A stretch of 42,648 nucleotides of DNA. Source: DATGLE01 sp035294325. Lineage in GTDB: Bacteria; Chloroflexota; Ktedonobacteria; Ktedonobacterales; Ktedonobacteraceae. The translations under genes were made by a program, and so were the position numbers. Positions 27,492 through 36,244 of this stretch are shown here, piece after piece. The stretch spans positions 1-42,648 of the forward strand of contig DATGLE010000247.1 in the NCBI GenBank assembly GCA_035294325.1. Reading direction: 5' to 3'. Position 1 is the stretch's first letter, and each line of letters opens with the position of its first letter. A model generated the notes under the pieces. That model was not told the origin of the DNA. It did no database searches and saw only the letters and a program-made list of their open reading frames with translations.

Positions 27492-29933
27492 ATGCACGAT
27501 AAAAGTATACTGACATTAGAATACCCAAAAATTCTGGCGAAGGTCGCCCAGGAGGCCGCATTCTCCGCGAGCAAAGAACTGGTGATGGCACTGGAACCGA
27601 CCTCGGACCTGGAAGAGGTAAGGCGGCGCCTGGCCTGCACCACCGAGGCAGCGCGCCTGATCGACCAGCACGCCGATGTGGGGGTGCGCGGCGCCCACGA
27701 TATCCGTCCCCTGCTGGCCCGCGCCGCCCGCGACGGTATCCTGAGTCCGGGCGAACTGGTAGACGTGCTGGCAACCGTGCGCAGCGCGATCTATGTGGCG
27801 CGCGTGCTGGAGAGGCTCGATGCGGAGAGCTTCCCACTGCTGCGCGCGCTGGGAGCCGATATTCCCCTGCGCCCGCGCATCGCGCAGCGTATCGAGGAGA
27901 CGGTGAATGAAGAGGGCGAAGTGCTGGATACGGCCAGCCCCACGCTGCGCAAATTGCGCTTCGACATTCGCGGCGCTAATCAGCGCTTACAGGAGCGGCT
28001 GCGCACCCTCGTCAATGAATTTGGCTCCGCGCTCCAGGAGCCGATCATCACCATACGCAATGACCGCTATGTGGTTCCGGTCAGGGCGGAGAGCCGCGGG
28101 CAGGTGCGCGGCATCGTCCACGATCAATCCGCCAGCGGGGCCACAGTCTTTGTTGAGCCGCTGGTGGTAGTTGAGTTGAACAACCGTGTGCGCCAGTTGC
28201 AGGTGGAGGAGCGCCAGGAGGTCGAGCGTATCCTGCGCGTGCTCTCGCATGAGATCGGCCAGGAGGCCGAGGCGCTCAAGGTCGCGGTAGAACTGCTGGC
28301 CGAGTTCGATCTTTACCTGGCGAAAGCGCGCTATGGCCGCATGACCAACGCCCACGAGCCGCGCCTGAACGACCAGGGGCGCATCGACCTGCGCAACGCA
28401 CGGCACCCACTGCTCACCGGCAACGTCGTCCCGATCAACTTCCATCTTGGGCACGACTTCTTCATGGTCGTCATCACCGGTCCCAATACCGGCGGCAAGA
28501 CCGTCGCGCTGAAAACCGTGGGCCTGCTGACGCTCATGGCTCAGGCTGGCCTGCACATCCCTGCCGACGAGGAATCGGAAGTCAGCGTCTTCAACGACGT
28601 ATTCGCCGATATTGGTGATGAGCAGAGTATCGAACAGAGCCTGAGCACCTTTTCGTCTCATCTGAGCCGCATCATCGAGATCCTGCGCCGCATCGATGCC
28701 AGCGCGCACGAGGGCGCGCCCGATATCCACGGCAGAATGGCCGCTACGCTGGTGAACCAGCCGGAGCGACCCGCGCCTGTGCTGGTATTACTCGACGAAC
28801 TGGGCGCTGGCACGGATCCCAGTGAAGGCTCAGCGCTGGCGCGTGCGATCCTCACCTACCTGCTGGAGCGCCGCGTAACTACCGTCGCCACCACGCACTA
28901 TTCGGAACTCAAAGCCTTCGCCCATGAGCAGGCGGGCGTGGTCAACGCCTCCGTCGAGTTCGACATCGAGACGCTCTCGCCGACCTACAGGCTCAGCATC
29001 GGCCTGCCGGGCCGCAGCAACGCTCTGGCTATCGCGAATCGTCTGGGACTCGATCAGCGTATCATCGAGCGGGCACGCGAGTTCCTGGGGACAGCGGGCG
29101 TGCGCATGGAGAACCTGCTCGAAGACCTGCAATCCGAGCGCAAAGCAGCCCGGGACGAGCGCTTCCATCTGAGCATGGAGCGGGCCGAGGCCGAGTACCA
29201 GCGTCAGCAACTTGAGGAGGAGCGCCACCGCCTGGAGGAGCAGCGCGTCAAGATCCTTAACGACGCGCGCGCGCAGGCGCGTCGCGAACTGGACGAGGTG
29301 CTGTCCACGCTGGCAAAGGTGAAGACCGAAGTGAGCCGTGGGCACATGACGCGCGAACAGCTTGACAGGGCGCGCCAGCGTGCCAGGAGCCTTGAAGAGA
29401 AGGTCACGCCACTGGCGGAGCCGCAGCGTCCCCGCAAGAAGCCCGCCCCCGAACAGGAGCGGCTGGAGGGACCGTTGCAGATCGGCGATACTGTGCGCGT
29501 GCTCAGTTTCGGGCAGAACGCCGAACTGCTCGGCCTTTCGCCCGATCACAGTGAAGCCGAGGTGCAGATGGGCGCGCTGCGCATCCGCGTGCCCGTCGAC
29601 AACATCGAGCGACTGAGCAAGCGCCGTGCAGCATCCGAGGAGCGCATGCCGGGCATCGTGCTGCCGCGCTACGAGGACCGGCCAGAGGTCTCCAACCAGC
29701 TCGACATGCGCGGCTGGCGCGTCGAGGAGGCGCTTGAGGAACTTGAGAGCTACCTGAACAATGCCTCCATGTCGGGCATGTCCTCTGTCCGCATTGTGCA
29801 TGGCAAGGGCACGGGTGCGCTGCGCGCCGCCGTGCGCCAGCAGCTTGCCCATCACCCGCTGGTGAAATCGTATGCGTCCGCTCCCCCGCAGGAGGGCGGC
29901 GACGGCGTAACCATCGTCAAACTGAGCGCATAA
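27492..29933 (+). CDS. mutS2: Endonuclease MutS2
   Basis: MutS2 binds branched DNA or collided ribosomes and has been linked to suppression of recombination and to ribosome rescue. The 813-residue protein begins LTLEYPKILAKVAQEA, has a MutS-type ATPase with Walker A TGPNTGGKTVALK (residue ~330), Walker B VLVLLDELGAGTDP and STFSSHL, a charged coiled coil (~530-640), and a C-terminal Smr nuclease domain (~733-813) with LDMRGWRVEEAL and HGKGTGALR. No Shine-Dalgarno is seen: the 5' flank is the DnaA box. A family 2 element and a strong terminator follow. Confidence 0.95.
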   Translation: MHDKSILTLEYPKILAKVAQEAAFSASKELVMALEPTSDLEEVRRRLACTTEAARLIDQHADVGVRGAHDIRPLLARAARDGILSPGELVDVLATVRSAIYVARVLERLDAESFPLLRALGADIPLRPRIAQRIEETVNEEGEVLDTASPTLRKLRFDIRGANQRLQERLRTLVNEFGSALQEPIITIRNDRYVVPVRAESRGQVRGIVHDQSASGATVFVEPLVVVELNNRVRQLQVEERQEVERILRVLSHEIGQEAEALKVAVELLAEFDLYLAKARYGRMTNAHEPRLNDQGRIDLRNARHPLLTGNVVPINFHLGHDFFMVVITGPNTGGKTVALKTVGLLTLMAQAGLHIPADEESEVSVFNDVFADIGDEQSIEQSLSTFSSHLSRIIEILRRIDASAHEGAPDIHGRMAATLVNQPERPAPVLVLLDELGAGTDPSEGSALARAILTYLLERRVTTVATTHYSELKAFAHEQAGVVNASVEFDIETLSPTYRLSIGLPGRSNALAIANRLGLDQRIIERAREFLGTAGVRMENLLEDLQSERKAARDERFHLSMERAEAEYQRQQLEEERHRLEEQRVKILNDARAQARRELDEVLSTLAKVKTEVSRGHMTREQLDRARQRARSLEEKVTPLAEPQRPRKKPAPEQERLEGPLQIGDTVRVLSFGQNAELLGLSPDHSEAEVQMGALRIRVPVDNIERLSKRRAASEERMPGIVLPRYEDRPEVSNQLDMRGWRVEEALEELESYLNNASMSGMSSVRIVHGKGTGALRAAVRQQLAHHPLVKSYASAPPQEGGDGVTIVKLSA

Positions 29934-29952
29934 ACATTTTATAGCTAACCCT

Positions 29953-30087
29953 ATGTGCATGTTTTTGTGCGCCTGCGGCGCACCCTTCGCTGAAGAGCCT
30001 GCGGGCACAGCGCCTGTGGCGCTGTGCCCGCAGGCTCTTCATCCTGGCGAGCCGCGCAGCGGTGAGCCGTCAGCGCAACTTGCACAT
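29953..30087. repeat. Family 2 three-hairpin element, copy D
   Basis: Ends ATGTGCA (29953) and TGCACAT (30087) pair. Inside are hairpins at 29967-29983 (7 bp, loop TGC), 29991-30041 (24 bp perfect arms, loop TGT) and about 30045-30068 (imperfect, loop GCA). It could fold like a cloverleaf. It follows mutS2 by 19 bases. Confidence 0.85.
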
Positions 30088-30158
30088 GGCATAGCTACAG
30101 AAGGGGCTATCAGGGCCGCAGGCTCCTGATAGCCCCTTCTGTAGCTATGCCATTTTTT
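30086..30158 (+). terminator. Strong terminator after mutS2
   Basis: 29 bp perfect arms (ATGGCATAGCTACAGAAGGG plus 9) with a 10-base loop are followed by a run of six T at 30153-30158. The left arm starts inside the end of the family 2 element. With that element it fills most of the 343-base gap before the next gene. Confidence 0.75.
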
Positions 30159-30276
30159 AGTGATCTATTTCACCCTGAAAATGTTCCGTATGGCATAGCG
30201 CGCACAAAAAAAAGTGAGTATAGTCGTCAATAATGAGGCATACAAAAATATATCCCGTAAAAAAAGGAGTCACACA

Positions 30277-31146
30277 ATGAAACAATTTCTGTTAAAGCGT
30301 ATAAGTCCGCTGGCCGTAGGCATTTTTGCCCTCTTCGCCATGCTGCTGTTCTCGGCCTGCGCCGGAGTAGCCACCACAACGAACGCGAATGGCACCACAA
30401 CAAGCACTCTCACCGGGTCGGTTGTCTCCGTGAACTCTTCAGCGCACAGCGTTACTCTGAACGTTGGTGGGCAGCAGTTCACAGTGAGCGGCCTGACCGA
30501 TCAGCAGATCACGGCATTGCAGAGCCAGATTGGCAAAACGTACTCGATCCAGGCGACGCAGACGGGCAGCAATGCCTACACCATCGCCGCCAATACTGAT
30601 CCGGTAGAAAATGATACCGCGACGCCCGGCGTCGCAGCGACGCAGCCTGCAAGCGCAACTGGCGTAAACGAGCCGGGCAGCATCAGCTTCATCGGCAAAT
30701 TGCAGAGCATGAGCAGCAGCAGCGCCGTTGTGGCGATGCCCAATGGCGACTCTCTGACAATAGCTCTCACGGCACAGACTGACCGCTCTGATCTCGTCGG
30801 CCAGCCGGCTCAGGGCCAGTCCATCAAGGTTGAGGCTACAGCTAATACCGATGGCAGCTTTATGGCGACCAAGCTGGGAACCGTCAAAGCCGACGACCTG
30901 GCGGATACCACCAAAATGAACACGGTGGATTTCGCCGGCGTAACGACGAGCGCAGTGGGAAGCGACAACGTGATCCGCTTCGCGGTTGGCAACAAGAGCT
31001 ACAGCTTCACACTCAGCCCGACCACCGAGGTGAAGAGCTTCGCCAGCGCGCAGGCCATTGGCGCCAACCAGGCGGTCAAAGTCGAAGTCCTCTTCAACAA
31101 CGGCGCGAACGGGACCGTGATCAAGGTCGATAACGCTAACGACTAG
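30277..31146 (+). CDS. Lipoprotein with DUF5666-like beta-rich repeats
   Basis: This 289-residue protein has a signal peptide with lipobox FSAC (Cys at residue 28), so it is probably a surface lipoprotein. The mature part is Thr/Ser/Ala-rich and contains repeated small beta units (LTGSVVSVNSSAHSVTLNVG; SFIGKLQSMSSSSAVVAMPN; VDFAGVTTSAVGSDNVIRFA) like DUF5666 domains. Function unknown. ATG 30277 follows AAGGAG at 7-8 bases; an earlier in-frame start at 30214 lacks one. Confidence 0.8.
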   Translation: MKQFLLKRISPLAVGIFALFAMLLFSACAGVATTTNANGTTTSTLTGSVVSVNSSAHSVTLNVGGQQFTVSGLTDQQITALQSQIGKTYSIQATQTGSNAYTIAANTDPVENDTATPGVAATQPASATGVNEPGSISFIGKLQSMSSSSAVVAMPNGDSLTIALTAQTDRSDLVGQPAQGQSIKVEATANTDGSFMATKLGTVKADDLADTTKMNTVDFAGVTTSAVGSDNVIRFAVGNKSYSFTLSPTTEVKSFASAQAIGANQAVKVEVLFNNGANGTVIKVDNAND

Positions 31147-31187
31147 CCAGCCATTGCCGGGCGACGTGGTGAGGTATACATGAGAGA

Positions 31188-31214
31188 GGCAACCGCTAGA
31201 CTCCGGCGGTTGCC
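31188..31214. terminator. Hairpin between convergent genes
   Basis: GGCAACCGC/GCGGTTGCC arms with a 9-base loop lie between the stops at 31146 (+) and 31216 (-). There is no long T-run, so it may serve both directions weakly. Confidence 0.5.
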
Positions 31215-31215
31215 C

Positions 31216-32139
31216 TTATCGTAATACTAATACGTTCAAGGCAACGATGCCCATGATAAGTGCTGCTGCCGCGATAGCTCCAATTACCATCAGGCGCAGC
31301 AGGGCAGCGCGCCGGGCCGCTCGTATGCGCAGATCGCGCAGGCGCGCATCTTCAGCGGGACACCAGCGTGCCTTCCCACAGTACGGGCAGAGTGGGAAGA
31401 GTTCATAGGGTGGACACAAAGGGCCGAGGTCCGAGATGTTCTTTACGGGCCAGAAGCCCCACTTATATGTATATATGCCAACCTCGTAACGAATCTGCTC
31501 GCTTTCAAAGACGGCCCCACAATGGATGCAGCGCAGCAACAGGTAATCGGTCCAGTCCAGCGCTTTACACTTTGGGCAGCGTTCGGGCAGATCTTCTCTG
31601 CTCTCGATCCAGCGACGCGACGGCTCTCCATCCCAGTGATGATGACAGCGATGGCAATAATAAGAATATGGCGCGGTCTCGGGCGCGACGCCGCGCAATA
31701 GCCCCTGTTGTATCAGCGAGGCGGCTTTAGTGGGCGGCAGCGTATAGATAATATCTATCATATCGATACGCACGGCCCGGCCTTCACGAAAAGCGGGGAA
31801 GTCGTAGTAGCGATTGCGGTCCCGGCGCGCCGATGGCGAGACCCCCGACGCTGCCCGCACGCCTGCTGCGGAACGCGGAGCGACACGCTGCACACTCGTC
31901 CCACGCGACCCCTGGCTGTCCCGGCGTTCGGAGCGGCGAGCATCGTATTTCGCACGCTCGACAGGATTGCTCAACGTCTGATACGCACGCAAAAGGAGGC
32001 GCATGCGCTCATGAGCATCGCCCCCCCTGTAGACATCAGGGTGATAGCGCAGCGCAAGTTGCTTGAAAGCTGCCTTGATTTCCTTTGGTGACGCGTCTAC
32101 AGGGACACCCAGTACGCTATAATAATCGAAAGAGTCCAT
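31216..32139 (-). CDS. J-domain protein with zinc ribbons and a C-terminal membrane anchor
   Basis: The 307-residue protein starts with a J domain (DYYSVLGVPVDASPKEIKAA ... LRYHPDVYRGG) with an intact HPD motif, so it can stimulate an Hsp70 such as DnaK. A Ser/Arg-rich linker follows, then several Cys pairs (CHRC, CPKC, CIHC, CPYC) forming two probable zinc ribbons, and a single hydrophobic C-terminal helix (VIGAIAAAALIMGIVALNVL). It lacks the DnaJ G/F and substrate domains, so it is not classical DnaJ. A weak promoter (TTGCAG-17-TATAGT, 32189-32161) would give a very short leader. Confidence 0.85.
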   Translation of the reverse strand: MDSFDYYSVLGVPVDASPKEIKAAFKQLALRYHPDVYRGGDAHERMRLLLRAYQTLSNPVERAKYDARRSERRDSQGSRGTSVQRVAPRSAAGVRAASGVSPSARRDRNRYYDFPAFREGRAVRIDMIDIIYTLPPTKAASLIQQGLLRGVAPETAPYSYYCHRCHHHWDGEPSRRWIESREDLPERCPKCKALDWTDYLLLRCIHCGAVFESEQIRYEVGIYTYKWGFWPVKNISDLGPLCPPYELFPLCPYCGKARWCPAEDARLRDLRIRAARRAALLRLMVIGAIAAAALIMGIVALNVLVLR

Positions 32140-32289
32140 AGGCAGTCCGGGTACGTGTCGACTATATGGTAGACGAAAGAGACCTGCAAAGGCTGTATCA
32201 AAGCAAAGAACAGGTGAATATCATGCAATATTATACGCATGCAGGCAAGAGGATTGTCTACTCAGAATGGTATCTGGTTCCCAACACCA

Positions 32290-32363
32290 GGGCTGGCTTG
32301 CGCCTGCGGCACAGCCGCGCGACCATTCCGCCAGAGCGGGTGAAGAAGCTGCGAACCTGACAC
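32290..32363. repeat. Family 1 remnant without stem
   Basis: GCTTGCGCCTGCGGC runs straight into ACAGCCGCGCGA, as if the two conserved modules were joined after loss of the central palindrome. It ends in AACCTGACAC, which pairs with the neighbouring element's end GTGTCAGGTT as a hairpin (32354-32384). Confidence 0.45.
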
Positions 32364-32373
32364 TCGGTCACAA

Positions 32374-32545
32374 TGTGTCAGGTTCTCATCATCCTCGCTC
32401 GGACCGGGCAGCCGCACGGCTGCGCTGCGCAAAGGGGAGAGTGAGAGGTGTGGCCCACTGCGAAGCGCGCATTTTGCCACACCTCTCACTCTCGCCGGCG
32501 AGCGCCGCAGGCGCGAGCACGCGAGTCTATCGGAAGCCTGACACT
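32374..32545. repeat. Family 1 palindromic element, copy E
   Basis: Imperfect terminal repeats TGTGTCAGG (32374-32382) and CCTGACAC (32537-32544) enclose CACGGCTGCGCTGCGC, an inverted repeat with 18 bp arms (32437-32454 and 32476-32493) around a 21-base centre, and the module GGCGAGCGCCGCAGGCGCGA. The centre keeps one GCGCATTTT half-site. It fills the gap upstream of the CDF gene. Confidence 0.75.
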
Positions 32546-32574
32546 CTCTCAGTGCATTTGTAGAGGAGGCAATG

Positions 32575-33639
32575 ATGCACAACCATGAAGAGCACGAGCA
32601 CGGGCACCGTCACGAACATGAGGATGACCAGGAGCATGAGAGTCATGGACATGTTCACGGCACGGTCAACGCCGACCTGTACGGGAACAAAGCCGGGCTG
32701 CGGGCGGTTCAGATCGCAACTCTGGGCATGCTGATCGTCTCCGTCATCCAGTTCGCCATTGCCTTCATCGGCGGCAGCGCAGCCCTGCTTGCCGATGCCC
32801 TGCACAACACAGGCGACGTTTTTACCACGGTGGCGCTCTGGATAGCCTTTCTGCTCTCCAGCAGAGCGGCCAACGAGCGTTATACCTACGGCTACTACCG
32901 TTCAGAGGATCTGGCCGGCGTTTTTATCGTGCTGGTGATTATCGCGAGCGCGGTAGCGAGCGCGGTAGAATCTATTTACAAGCTGACGAGCGGAGCCGTA
33001 CCGACGCAGCTCTACCTCAGTATGGCCGCGGCGCTGGTCGGCGTCGCCGGGAACGAACTGCTCGCGCAATACAAAATCTCGGTTGGCAAACGCATCCATA
33101 GTGCATCGCTGGTTGCCGATGGACAGCACTCGCGCATCGACGGGCTTACCTCGCTGGCAGCCTTCATTGGCCTGGTCGGGGCCGCGCTTGGCTTCCCTAT
33201 CGCCGATCCTATCGCCGGCCTGGTGATTACGGTTGTGATTATTGGCGTTGTCTACTCCAGCGGCAAGAGCGTGCTCCAGCGCCTCCTCGATTCCGTTGAT
33301 CCGCATATCGTCCCGGCGATCATCGGGGAAGCCAGCCAGGTACCGGGTGTGGAGGGCGTCAACGAGGTCCGCGCCCGCTGGGTAGGGCACACGCTGCATG
33401 TGGCGTTGAACATAGAGGTCGATGGCGCGCTGACACTGGCGCAGGCGCATGATATCGCCGAGGAGGTACGCCACCGGCTGTTTCACAGCATCGCAGGCAT
33501 TTCTGAGGCCATTATTCATACTGATCCCCACAGCCACGACACCGGCGACACCGACTATCACCGGTTGATGGCGCACCATATGCAGGCCGCGCAGCGCTCT
33601 ATCGCGCCGCGTTATGGAGAACCGTCGAAGGGCGGCTAG
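32575..33639 (+). CDS. Cation diffusion facilitator (CDF) family metal transporter
   Basis: CDF proteins export Zn2+, Co2+ or similar ions in exchange for protons. The product (354 residues) has a His-rich N-terminus (over a dozen His in the first 30 residues), six hydrophobic segments, the HxxxD-type metal site in ALLADALHNTGD and VADGQHSRIDGLTS, and a cytoplasmic C-terminal domain with HTLHVALNIEVDG. The ATG at 32575 is 5 bases after AGGAGG; the ATG at 32572 is only 2 bases away and less suitable. It appears to be a single-gene unit between repeats. Confidence 0.93.
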   Translation: MHNHEEHEHGHRHEHEDDQEHESHGHVHGTVNADLYGNKAGLRAVQIATLGMLIVSVIQFAIAFIGGSAALLADALHNTGDVFTTVALWIAFLLSSRAANERYTYGYYRSEDLAGVFIVLVIIASAVASAVESIYKLTSGAVPTQLYLSMAAALVGVAGNELLAQYKISVGKRIHSASLVADGQHSRIDGLTSLAAFIGLVGAALGFPIADPIAGLVITVVIIGVVYSSGKSVLQRLLDSVDPHIVPAIIGEASQVPGVEGVNEVRARWVGHTLHVALNIEVDGALTLAQAHDIAEEVRHRLFHSIAGISEAIIHTDPHSHDTGDTDYHRLMAHHMQAAQRSIAPRYGEPSKGG

Positions 33640-33651
33640 CCGCCCTGGCGT

Positions 33652-33745
33652 TGTATAGTATTGATGTAGAAAAATGCGAGCAGCGCATTTTTCTACATCA
33701 ATACTATACAGAAGGCGAGCGCCGCAGGCGCGAGCACGCGAGAGT
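33652..33745. repeat. Family 1 palindromic element, copy F
   Basis: Perfect inverted repeat with 27 bp arms and an AGCAG centre (33652-33710), loop-proximal core AAAAATGCG/CGCATTTTT, followed by GGCGAGCGCCGCAGGCGCGA. It begins 12 bases after the CDF stop and may act as its terminator. Confidence 0.85.
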
Positions 33746-33832
33746 GCCTGACCGGTTGCGGAGCATACAAAAAGAATAGTACAACAGGGAAAAGAAGAGA
33801 GCCGGTTGTAATTCCATAGCAGGAGGAACATT

Positions 33833-34486
33833 ATGTGTGGCCGTTTTACGCTCACCCACGATATAAACACCATCGCGCAGGTCTTCCATGTCGCACCATC
33901 GCTCCAGACGACGCCGCGCTATAACATCGCTCCCTCACAGAACATAGTAACGGTGATGAGCAATGGCGAGGCGCACCTGGAACTGCTGCGCTGGGGATTG
34001 ATCCCTTCCTGGGCAAAGGAAGAGAGCGTCGGCAACAGGATGATTAACGCGCGGGCGGAGACGCTGGCCGAGAAACCGAGCTTCAAACGCCTGCTGCGCG
34101 GAAGGCGCTGCCTCGTGGTCGCCGATGGCTTCTACGAATGGAAGCAGGAACACGGCGGGAAGACGCCGATGTACATCACGCTGCAAAATCAGGATGTCTT
34201 TGCCTTTGCCGGCCTGTGGGACTCGTGGACCAGTCCCGATGGCGAGCAAATACGCACCTGCACGATTATTACCACGGAGCCGAACGAACTGCTGGCAACC
34301 ATTCACAACCGCATGCCGGCGATTCTCTCGGGGGATGCACGCGAGATGTGGCTTGATACGGAACTGCATGATGAGCATGCGCTGCTGCCCCTGCTCGCGC
34401 CTTATCCCGCCTCCGCCATGACGGCGCGACCCGTTTCGCGCCTGGTAAATGATCCCAGGCATGATAGCGCGGAATTGATCGCGTAA
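33833..34486 (+). CDS. SOS response-associated peptidase / HMCES (YedK) family
   Basis: SRAP proteins form a covalent link through Cys2 to abasic sites in single-stranded DNA, shielding them. The 217-residue protein begins MCGRFTL with the catalytic Cys at position 2, and shows RYNIAPSQ, LRWGLIPSWA, MINARAETLAEKPSFK, CLVVADGFYEW and the His-containing IHNRMPAIL. AGGAGG precedes the ATG by 6-7 bases. It is not next to lexA or imuB/dnaE2, so SOS control is not shown. Confidence 0.95.
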   Translation: MCGRFTLTHDINTIAQVFHVAPSLQTTPRYNIAPSQNIVTVMSNGEAHLELLRWGLIPSWAKEESVGNRMINARAETLAEKPSFKRLLRGRRCLVVADGFYEWKQEHGGKTPMYITLQNQDVFAFAGLWDSWTSPDGEQIRTCTIITTEPNELLATIHNRMPAILSGDAREMWLDTELHDEHALLPLLAPYPASAMTARPVSRLVNDPRHDSAELIA

Positions 34487-34522
34487 TGAGGTAAACCAGG
34501 AGACGAGGGCAAATTCGCGTGC

Positions 34523-34627
34523 GCCAGCACAAGGCCCCCACCGCCCATTCCAACCGCTCCTGGCCCCTACGGTGGTTTGACGCGCGAGCCTGGTTCGGGC
34601 CACCGAAGGGGCCGGCCTTGTGCTGGC
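34523..34627. repeat. Family 3 repeat with distant arms
   Basis: GCCAGCACAAGGCC and its inverted copy GGCCTTGTGCTGGC are 77 bases apart and enclose GGCCCCTACGGTGG. It lies between the SRAP gene and bioY. Confidence 0.5.
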
Positions 34628-34656
34628 CCACGAGCATATACCCGGTTCTTTTGCGA

Positions 34657-34662
34657 TATAAT
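34657..34662 (+). promoter_or_regulatory. bioY: Possible -10 box for bioY
   Basis: A perfect TATAAT lies 50 bases upstream of the bioY ATG, without a convincing -35 box. No BirA-type operator is visible. Confidence 0.3.
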
Positions 34663-34711
34663 AGGCTATCATTATCGTAGCCTCGTGCATCACGAAAGGA
34701 GAAGCTTTTTC

Positions 34712-35329
34712 ATGGCAATCGCGCCGGGATCCACTATCGTAGATTATCTGGTTCCCACAAAAGCATCACGCAGCGCCAACCTGCTGCGCGATGCTCTTCT
34801 TGTAATTGGCGCAAGCGTATTGATGGCATTGAGCGCACGCGCCAGCATTAATCTGCCATTCACCCCTGTTCCTATCACCTTGCAGACGCTGGTGGTCATG
34901 CTGGCGGCGGCGGCGCTCGGAGGGCGGCGCGGCGCGCTGGCGATGCTGCTCTACCTCGCTGAAGGAGCGGCGGGCCTGCCTGTATTCGCAAAAGGAGGAG
35001 GGCTGCTCTACTTCGCCGGGCCAACCGCCGGCTACCTGATCTCTTATCCCTTTGCAGCCTTTGTCGTCGGCTGGCTCTGCGAGCGCGGGCTGGACCGCAG
35101 CCTGCTGACCTCGATTCTGGCGATGCTGCCCGGTACGCTGATTATCTACGTCGTCGGCGTCGCGTGGCTGGCCGTCCTGCTCCACCTGACGCTCTTTCAG
35201 GCGCTCGTCGCCGGTATGTTCCCCTTCATTCCAGGCGACCTCATCAAGCTGGTAATTGCCGCCCTGCTGCTTCCGGCAGCATGGAAGATTGTGCGCGCCG
35301 CGCGGCCCGAAAGCCAGAATCACTCATAG
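34712..35329 (+). CDS. bioY: Biotin transporter BioY
   Basis: BioY is the substrate-binding membrane (S) component of the biotin ECF transporter, able to work alone or with the energy module. The 205-residue protein has six hydrophobic segments and family motifs: INLPFTPVPITLQTLVVML, LYLAEGAAGLPVFAKGGG and FAGPTAGYLISYPFAAF, ending with PGDLIKLVIAALLLP. ATG 34712 follows AAAGGAG at 9 bases. No bio or ecfAT gene is adjacent. Confidence 0.95.
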   Translation: MAIAPGSTIVDYLVPTKASRSANLLRDALLVIGASVLMALSARASINLPFTPVPITLQTLVVMLAAAALGGRRGALAMLLYLAEGAAGLPVFAKGGGLLYFAGPTAGYLISYPFAAFVVGWLCERGLDRSLLTSILAMLPGTLIIYVVGVAWLAVLLHLTLFQALVAGMFPFIPGDLIKLVIAALLLPAAWKIVRAARPESQNHS

Positions 35330-35340
35330 AGACGATACAA

Positions 35341-35444
35341 TCACCGTAGGGGCGCTGCAAGCGCCAGGCTTGCCGGAGGCGGATGAAGGATCACCGCGGA
35401 ACAGGCGGGCTTGCGCGCTGCCGCTTGCAGCGCTCCTACAGTGA
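35341..35444. repeat. Family 3 repeat after bioY
   Basis: Arms GTAGGGGCGCTGCAAGCG (35346-35363) and CGCTTGCAGCGCTCCTAC (35422-35439) pair with one mismatch, and TCAC/GTGA extend the pairing outward. It begins 12 bases after the bioY stop, between two convergent genes. Confidence 0.7.
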
Positions 35445-35483
35445 TCCCTTCCCGCTTCTGTTCGGGATGTTCTATCAGGCGCG

Positions 35484-36044
35484 TCAAATGGGCAGGGCGC
35501 CGGGCGCGCGATACTGGAAGGCGCGAATAATCAGCAAGATGCCCCAGATGATGGCGTAGATGGCAATGAACCAGACCAGCGCCAGGATGCCAGCAACCGG
35601 GCGCAGGAACAGCAGAATACCGAGTATCACCGAGAGAACACCGCCCAGGGCCAGCGCCCACTCCCAACCAAAGGCATGCGGCAGCGCGAATGCCTCCACG
35701 ATCTCGAAAATTCCCATGATGACCGCCCAGACCGCGATCACATAGATCAGCACAAAAGCAGTAATCGCCGGCCAGAAGAATGTCACCAGGCCGGCTATCA
35801 CGCCGATAATTCCCTCGATCAGCACCGCCCACCAGCGTTTGTATACCTGGCGTTCCTGAAAAGAGACAACGATAGCGATGATGCCGTCTATCAACGCATA
35901 GGCGCCGAAAAGGTAGACGAGTATCAGATACGTGAAGCCAGGCCAGACCAGCGCCAGGATGCCGAAAATGATGCCAACTACGCCTCGTATCACCATCGAC
36001 CAGCGATACTGGCGTGGCGTCTGCACCGGAGCAAAAACGCTCAT
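35484..36044 (-). CDS. HdeD/DUF308 family membrane protein
   Basis: The 186-residue protein has six hydrophobic segments in three similar hairpins, each opening with a glycine-rich IxGIxxIxxG-type phrase (VVGIIFGILALVWPGFTYLI; GIIGVIAGLVTFFWPAITAF; VLSVILGILLFLRPVAGILA), the DUF308/HdeD pattern. The E. coli relative is linked to acid resistance; the role here is unknown. AGGAGG lies 7-8 bases before the ATG. Confidence 0.88.
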   Translation of the reverse strand: MSVFAPVQTPRQYRWSMVIRGVVGIIFGILALVWPGFTYLILVYLFGAYALIDGIIAIVVSFQERQVYKRWWAVLIEGIIGVIAGLVTFFWPAITAFVLIYVIAVWAVIMGIFEIVEAFALPHAFGWEWALALGGVLSVILGILLFLRPVAGILALVWFIAIYAIIWGILLIIRAFQYRAPGALPI

Positions 36045-36244
36045 GCTTTTACCTCCTGAAAGTCACTGAATAACACTCTCACTTCTCCCTCTGTACACGT
36101 CCCGGAGGTATAAAGCGTGGACGCTGATAAACTCGAGTATTGGATAAACCTCTCTACAATACGTCTACGCTGGTAACGTATAACATTAAGGAAGATATTA
36201 TTCACTCTCAGGATTACAATATAACAACCGGAGGCTGGCTTACG

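Noticed and set aside
28830..30008. 392-codon minus-strand frame opposite mutS2
   Set aside because: Starts in a palindromic repeat and is antisense to the well-supported MutS2 ATPase and Smr domains.
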